Shown here: positions 4,836 through 7,518 of the stretch, in pieces
How the letters are laid out: each line of letters starts with the position of its first letter
How positions within the stretch are numbered: position 1 is the stretch's first letter
Source of the DNA: Spirochaetaceae bacterium
Lineage (GTDB): Bacteria > Spirochaetota > Spirochaetia > Treponematales > Breznakiellaceae
DNA: 7,518 nt
NCBI GenBank assembly: GCA_031269165.1
Contig: JAISZQ010000102.1
Coordinates: 1-7,518 of the forward strand
Direction: 5' to 3'
Position numbers and translations under genes: made by a program
Notes under the pieces: generated by a model
Databases searched by the model: none
The model's input: the letters and a program-made list of their open reading frames with translations, nothing else
Told to the model about the DNA's origin: nothing

Positions 4836-5924
4836 ATGGCGAACAAAGTGCTTTTTTCGAATATGGCGTTTACGGCTTACGAGGCGGAGCAGACGTTGCC
4901 GCGAAAACTGGAGAGACAACTTCTGGCAAGCGGGCTGGGCGACCGGGTCAAGGACAAGACGGTGGCAATCAAAGTGCACGTCGGGTCCGAAGTCGGGTAC
5001 ACGACGATTCCGCCGGTGTTTATGCGGCTTCTCGCGCAGTTTGTGAAGGATCACGGGGGAAACTGTTTCTTTACCGACCACTATGTGGCGATGCGGCACC
5101 CTGAACACCGGGGGTATACGCAGGAGAGCCTCGGCGCGCCGGTGCTGGATGTCGCCGGGTATCTGGGCAAGTATCTCTACACGAAGGAGGTGCATCTCAA
5201 ATCGTTCCGGCACGTTGACATCGGCGGGCTTATCCACGACGCGGACTTCCTCATCGACTTTTCCCATGTGAAGGGGCATGGCTGTTGCGCTTACGGCGGG
5301 GCGGTGAAAAACATTGCGATGGGCTGTGTCAGCGACCGGACGCGGCGCGAGCAGCACGGGCTTGAGGGCGGGCTCAAGTGGGACGGCGAAAAGTGTACGC
5401 ACTGCGAGCAGTGTATCGCGGCGTGTAACCACAAGGCGAACAGTTTCACCAAAGAGGGTGAGTACACCATCAACTTTCACAACTGTACGCTCTGTCAGCA
5501 CTGCCTCAAGGTCTGTCCGGTGGGCGCGATCACGAAAACGGACGCGAGTTATCTCGACTTTCAGAAGGGGCTGGCCCTCTGCACGAAGACGGTGCTGGAT
5601 ACGTTTGAGCCGGGCAACGTCTTTTTCATCAATCTGCTCATCAGCATTACGGCGATGTGCGACTGTTGGGGGATGACCACGCCCGCCCTCGTGCCGGACA
5701 TCGGCGTGATGTCGTCGTGGGACATCGCGGCCATCGAAAAGGCCAGCCTCGACCAGATCACGTGGGAGAAACTGAACCCGGAAGGCATCCCGGTGGGGAT
5801 CACGCTCGGTAATAAAGGCCACCTCTTCGAGCGTCTCCACGGCAAAGACCCCTACTCCCAGCTTGGCTTTCTCGAAGAACTGGGCCTCGGCAAAGCGGAC
5901 TACACGCTGGAGATGGTGAAGTAG
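4836..5924 (+). CDS. DUF362-family protein with two [4Fe-4S] ferredoxin clusters
   Basis: The 362-residue protein has an N-terminal DUF362 region (VLFSNM near the start, then IKVHVGSEVGYT at about 45-56, FSHVKGHGCCAYGGAVKNIAMG at about 142-163) with a ferredoxin domain embedded at about 185-235. Two full cluster motifs are visible: C187-x2-C190-x2-C193-x3-C197 and C217-x2-C220-x2-C223-x3-CP (Cys227). Further cysteines occur at 150, 151, 164, 275 and 277. No signal peptide or membrane segment is seen, so it is probably cytoplasmic. The family is common in anaerobes and is often annotated only as an iron-sulfur centre protein; an electron-transfer role is likely but the partner and reaction are unknown. 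Start ATG 4836 is backed by GGAGAGG. It appears to be a single-gene unit facing away from clpS. Confidence 0.9.
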   Translation: MANKVLFSNMAFTAYEAEQTLPRKLERQLLASGLGDRVKDKTVAIKVHVGSEVGYTTIPPVFMRLLAQFVKDHGGNCFFTDHYVAMRHPEHRGYTQESLGAPVLDVAGYLGKYLYTKEVHLKSFRHVDIGGLIHDADFLIDFSHVKGHGCCAYGGAVKNIAMGCVSDRTRREQHGLEGGLKWDGEKCTHCEQCIAACNHKANSFTKEGEYTINFHNCTLCQHCLKVCPVGAITKTDASYLDFQKGLALCTKTVLDTFEPGNVFFINLLISITAMCDCWGMTTPALVPDIGVMSSWDIAAIEKASLDQITWEKLNPEGIPVGITLGNKGHLFERLHGKDPYSQLGFLEELGLGKADYTLEMVK

Positions 5925-6013
5925 TGTCGTGCTACAACGCCGCTCTTCGACACACCGCTCCCAGGTAGCGTCATTTCCTTTTTTACCGAGAGATGCGGGA
6001 GAAACAGCATGGT

Positions 6014-6051
6014 GAGGCTGTTCCAAAAACTTGAAGTTTTGGAACAGCCTC
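6014..6051. repeat. Short perfect palindrome between convergent genes
   Basis: GAGGCTGTTCCAAAA (6014-6028) pairs with TTTTGGAACAGCCTC (6037-6051), leaving an eight-base centre that can itself pair CTT with AAG. There is no following T-run. It may act as a bidirectional barrier between the DUF362 and GNAT genes, or be the fused ends of an IS-like element: its arm resembles, but differs from, the family-1 end GAGCCTGTTCAAAA. Confidence 0.7.
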
Positions 6052-6068
6052 TGATATCAAATGTTTTA

Positions 6069-6107
6069 GAGCCTGTTCAAAATCTTAGCAAAAGGGGGAA
6101 CGGCAAC
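6069..6107 (+). repeat. Family-1 element, left-end fragment (copy D)
   Basis: GAGCCTGTTCAAAATC-TTAGCAAAAGGGGGAACGGCAA matches the left end of copy E (7294 onwards), preceded by TTA. The rest is absent; family-2 copy D begins about 20 bases later. Confidence 0.7.
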
Positions 6108-6125
6108 AGATTGCCGCGCCTTCCA

Positions 6126-6241
6126 CTGTCAACAACTTAAGCAAAAAGAAAAGAAAGGTCCGCGGATTAACACGGATCGAGCGGGGTATAATCCGTGAAA
6201 ATCCGCGTCAATCCGCGGACCAAAATTCTTAAGTTGTTGAT
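6126..6241. repeat. Family-2 palindromic element, compact copy D
   Basis: Ends TCAACAACTTAAG (6129-6141) and CTTAAGTTGTTGA (6228-6240) are perfect inverted repeats. Inside, GGTCCGCGGATT (6157-6168) pairs with AATCCGCGGACC (6210-6221), and CACGGAT (6171-6177) with ATCCGTG (6191-6197). The element ends 15 bases after the GNAT stop on the opposite strand and could fold in that transcript's tail. Confidence 0.8.
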
Positions 6242-6256
6242 GGGGGGACTGCGCCG

Positions 6257-7138
6257 CTATTGGGTGTAACTGATCCGGTAATCGGCGACCGTGCGGAATC
6301 CGGCTCGTTTGTACACGATCTGGGCGGCGACGTTGGACTTGCGGACATAGAGGGAGAGGGGGATTCTTTCCCGGCGGAATCGGTCCCGCATCGCGGCGAC
6401 CATCACTTGCGCGATACCCATCCTGCGGTAGGACGGCTTCACATAGATTCCGCCAAGTTGTCGGCGGGTAAACGAGCGCGCGTTGGTGTTGATTTTCCCC
6501 ACGAGTTCCCCTCCGTATTCCGCAACGAGTATCTCCTCGCGTTCAAGAATACGGGAAAGAGAAAGTCGCGCCAATTCCGGCTTATACCGCTTCATGTTTA
6601 CCGCGACCTCTTCCAACTCATAACTGAGGTGCATCTCGAACAACGCCTTGTAATCGGAGATTTGAGCGGGCCTGAGCGTCAGTCCCGGCAGCCCCGGCAC
6701 ATGGGCAGAACATTCAGGCACGGTGGTAAAATCATCATAGGCCATGAGATAGTAATCCGTGCGGGCGACCGGCTCGTAACCCAGCGGATACAGCACCGCT
6801 TCCATAACGGACACATCATCCAGCAAGCCGTGGACGGCGTGAACCGGAGCCGAGAGCAGGAAGCGTTTCAGAAACACCGGCACCGGAACGGCGGTCAACT
6901 CGCCCAGCACGGGAAAGAGCGTCCGCTTGCTATACATGAGGATCGCCTGCGTCATGCGCCCGCCGCGTGACAGGAGCCAAATGCTGTCGGAGAGATAGTC
7001 CGCATCAAGGAACCGGTCGCATGCGGAGACACACGTTGCCTCACGGGCTCGCAAAAACTCGGCGGGCCATATTTTTTGCATCTCCCCGGCTTTCCACCAG
7101 CGTTCGTCAATCTGTAAAGGTTTGTCCGTATAGCCCAT
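6257..7138 (-). CDS. GNAT-family N-acetyltransferase with an N-terminal extra domain
   Basis: The 293-residue protein has a GNAT domain at about 153-290. The acetyl-CoA binding motif A is visible as GGIYVKPSYRRMGIAQVMV (229-247, loop R238-R-M-G-I-A) and motif B as NVAAQIVYKRAGF (269-281). The first 150 residues contain no GNAT motif and probably form a second domain, perhaps a degenerate GNAT fold; family members of this length often do. It would move an acetyl group from acetyl-CoA to an amine, but the acceptor cannot be read from sequence. ATG 7138 is the first start after an in-frame TAA (7144-7142). No Shine-Dalgarno precedes it, only A-rich sequence. It converges on the DUF362 gene and stands alone. 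Confidence 0.85.
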   Translation of the reverse strand: MGYTDKPLQIDERWWKAGEMQKIWPAEFLRAREATCVSACDRFLDADYLSDSIWLLSRGGRMTQAILMYSKRTLFPVLGELTAVPVPVFLKRFLLSAPVHAVHGLLDDVSVMEAVLYPLGYEPVARTDYYLMAYDDFTTVPECSAHVPGLPGLTLRPAQISDYKALFEMHLSYELEEVAVNMKRYKPELARLSLSRILEREEILVAEYGGELVGKINTNARSFTRRQLGGIYVKPSYRRMGIAQVMVAAMRDRFRRERIPLSLYVRKSNVAAQIVYKRAGFRTVADYRISYTQ

Positions 7139-7146
7139 TTTTTATC

Positions 7147-7152
7147 ATTATC
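7147..7152 (-). promoter_or_regulatory. Possible -10 box of the GNAT gene
   Basis: On the minus strand GATAAT matches the -10 consensus at five of six bases and lies eight bases before ATG 7138. The -35 region is poor (TTATCT at 17 bp). If used, the leader would be one or two bases, again suggesting a leaderless message. Confidence 0.3.
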
Positions 7153-7280
7153 GGATGTTTTGGGGAAAAAGATAAGCCTTTTTTTCAGAAGAGGCTGTAC
7201 CGCCGTTACGTGTGCGATACCGTCTTTTGGGACAATCATCGAAGGGCGGCAACGCCGCCTTCCGGTGGTACGCTATCCCC

Positions 7281-7518
7281 GTCAACAACGTAAGAGCCTG
7301 TTCAAAATCTCAGTAAAAAGGGGAACGGCAAAAGGGGGAAAGCCTTCCCCCTCGCTCCGGGCTTGAGCCCTCCGCTACCCCCTTCAACGGGGGTTTACCA
7401 CCCCCGTAACGCCCCCGAATCACAGCGGAGGGTTGTGTCCCATGGGGTTTTTGAACAGGCTCTAAGGATTCTTAACCGCAGATTACGCGGATTTGCACGG
7501 ATTTAATCCGCCCGTCAT
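7281..7518. repeat. Family-2 element interrupted by a family-1 insertion (copy E, right end outside window)
   Basis: GTCAACAACGTAA (7281-7293) is a family-2 left end. The continuation is found only after the family-1 insertion: TAAGGATTCTTAACCGCAG (7463-7481), then GCGGATT (7487-7493) pairing with AATCCGC (7505-7511), as in other family-2 interiors. TAA is present on both sides of the insert. Confidence 0.7.
7294..7462 (+). repeat. Family-1 MITE-like element, complete copy E
   Basis: The 169-bp element runs from GAGCCTGTTCAAAA (7294-7307) to TTTTTGAACAGGCTC (7448-7462), with perfect inverted ends and TAA directly outside both (7291-7293 and 7463-7465). Interior stems: AGGGGGAA/TTCCCCCT, GGGCT-tg-AGCCC (7359-7370) and ACGGGGGT/ACCCCCGT (7387-7394/7400-7407). 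It lacks the three-tier hairpin of copy B, which explains most of its shorter length. Confidence 0.8.

Noticed and set aside
4797..6026. 409-residue open frame on the minus strand
   Set aside because: It lies antisense to the clearly real DUF362 ferredoxin gene; it has no recognisable domain and follows from the GC-rich codon pattern of the real gene.
6260..6970. 236-residue open frame on the plus strand
   Set aside because: It is the antisense shadow of the GNAT gene, whose motifs are intact; no domain is visible.

Overview
The window reads as accessory, repeat-littered chromosome of a moderately GC-rich anaerobic bacterium. The gene types (a ClpS adaptor, a DUF362 two-cluster ferredoxin protein, a lipoprotein GH3 glycosidase with a loose lipobox) and the many short palindromic intergenic repeats fit a spirochaete of the Treponema type. 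That placement is inference; no rRNA or tRNA is present to test it.

Layout. 1-180 holds the ends of two repeat elements. 254-904 (+) is a HAD phosphatase of the pyrimidine 5'-nucleotidase type. 972-2528 (+) is a NagZ-like GH3 lipoprotein whose signal peptide lies behind an abnormal N-terminal extension. 2528-3730 is about 1.2 kb of repeats with no intact gene. 3508-4173 (-) is a HAD-IIB (Cof-type) phosphatase cut off by one of these repeats, directly downstream of clpS (4187-4498, -). 4547-4750 is another repeat copy. 4836-5924 (+) is the DUF362/2x[4Fe-4S] protein. 5925-6256 holds a hairpin and two more repeats between convergent genes. 6257-7138 (-) is a GNAT acetyltransferase. 7281-7518 is one repeat inserted inside another.

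Two repeat families dominate. Family 1 has ends GAGCCTGTTCAAAA, flanks of the TNA type and an interior built of consecutive hairpins. Family 2 has ends CTGTCAACAACKTAAG and a long inner palindrome. Neither encodes a transposase here, so both look like non-autonomous (MITE-like) elements. Stem arms of family 1 change in a compensatory way between copies, and a hairpin of unrelated sequence occupies the same site in several copies.

The most notable point is that family-1 material has entered coding sequence: it supplies part of the N-terminal extension of the GH3 protein and the entire C-terminal tail of the broken HAD-IIB protein. Another copy landed on the GH3 stop codon without destroying it and separated that gene from a strong ribosome binding site and possible next gene. 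The situation recalls the palindromic elements that invade Rickettsia proteins, but with different sequences. The genes themselves show no shared pathway; two are phosphatases and the rest are unrelated housekeeping or redox functions.
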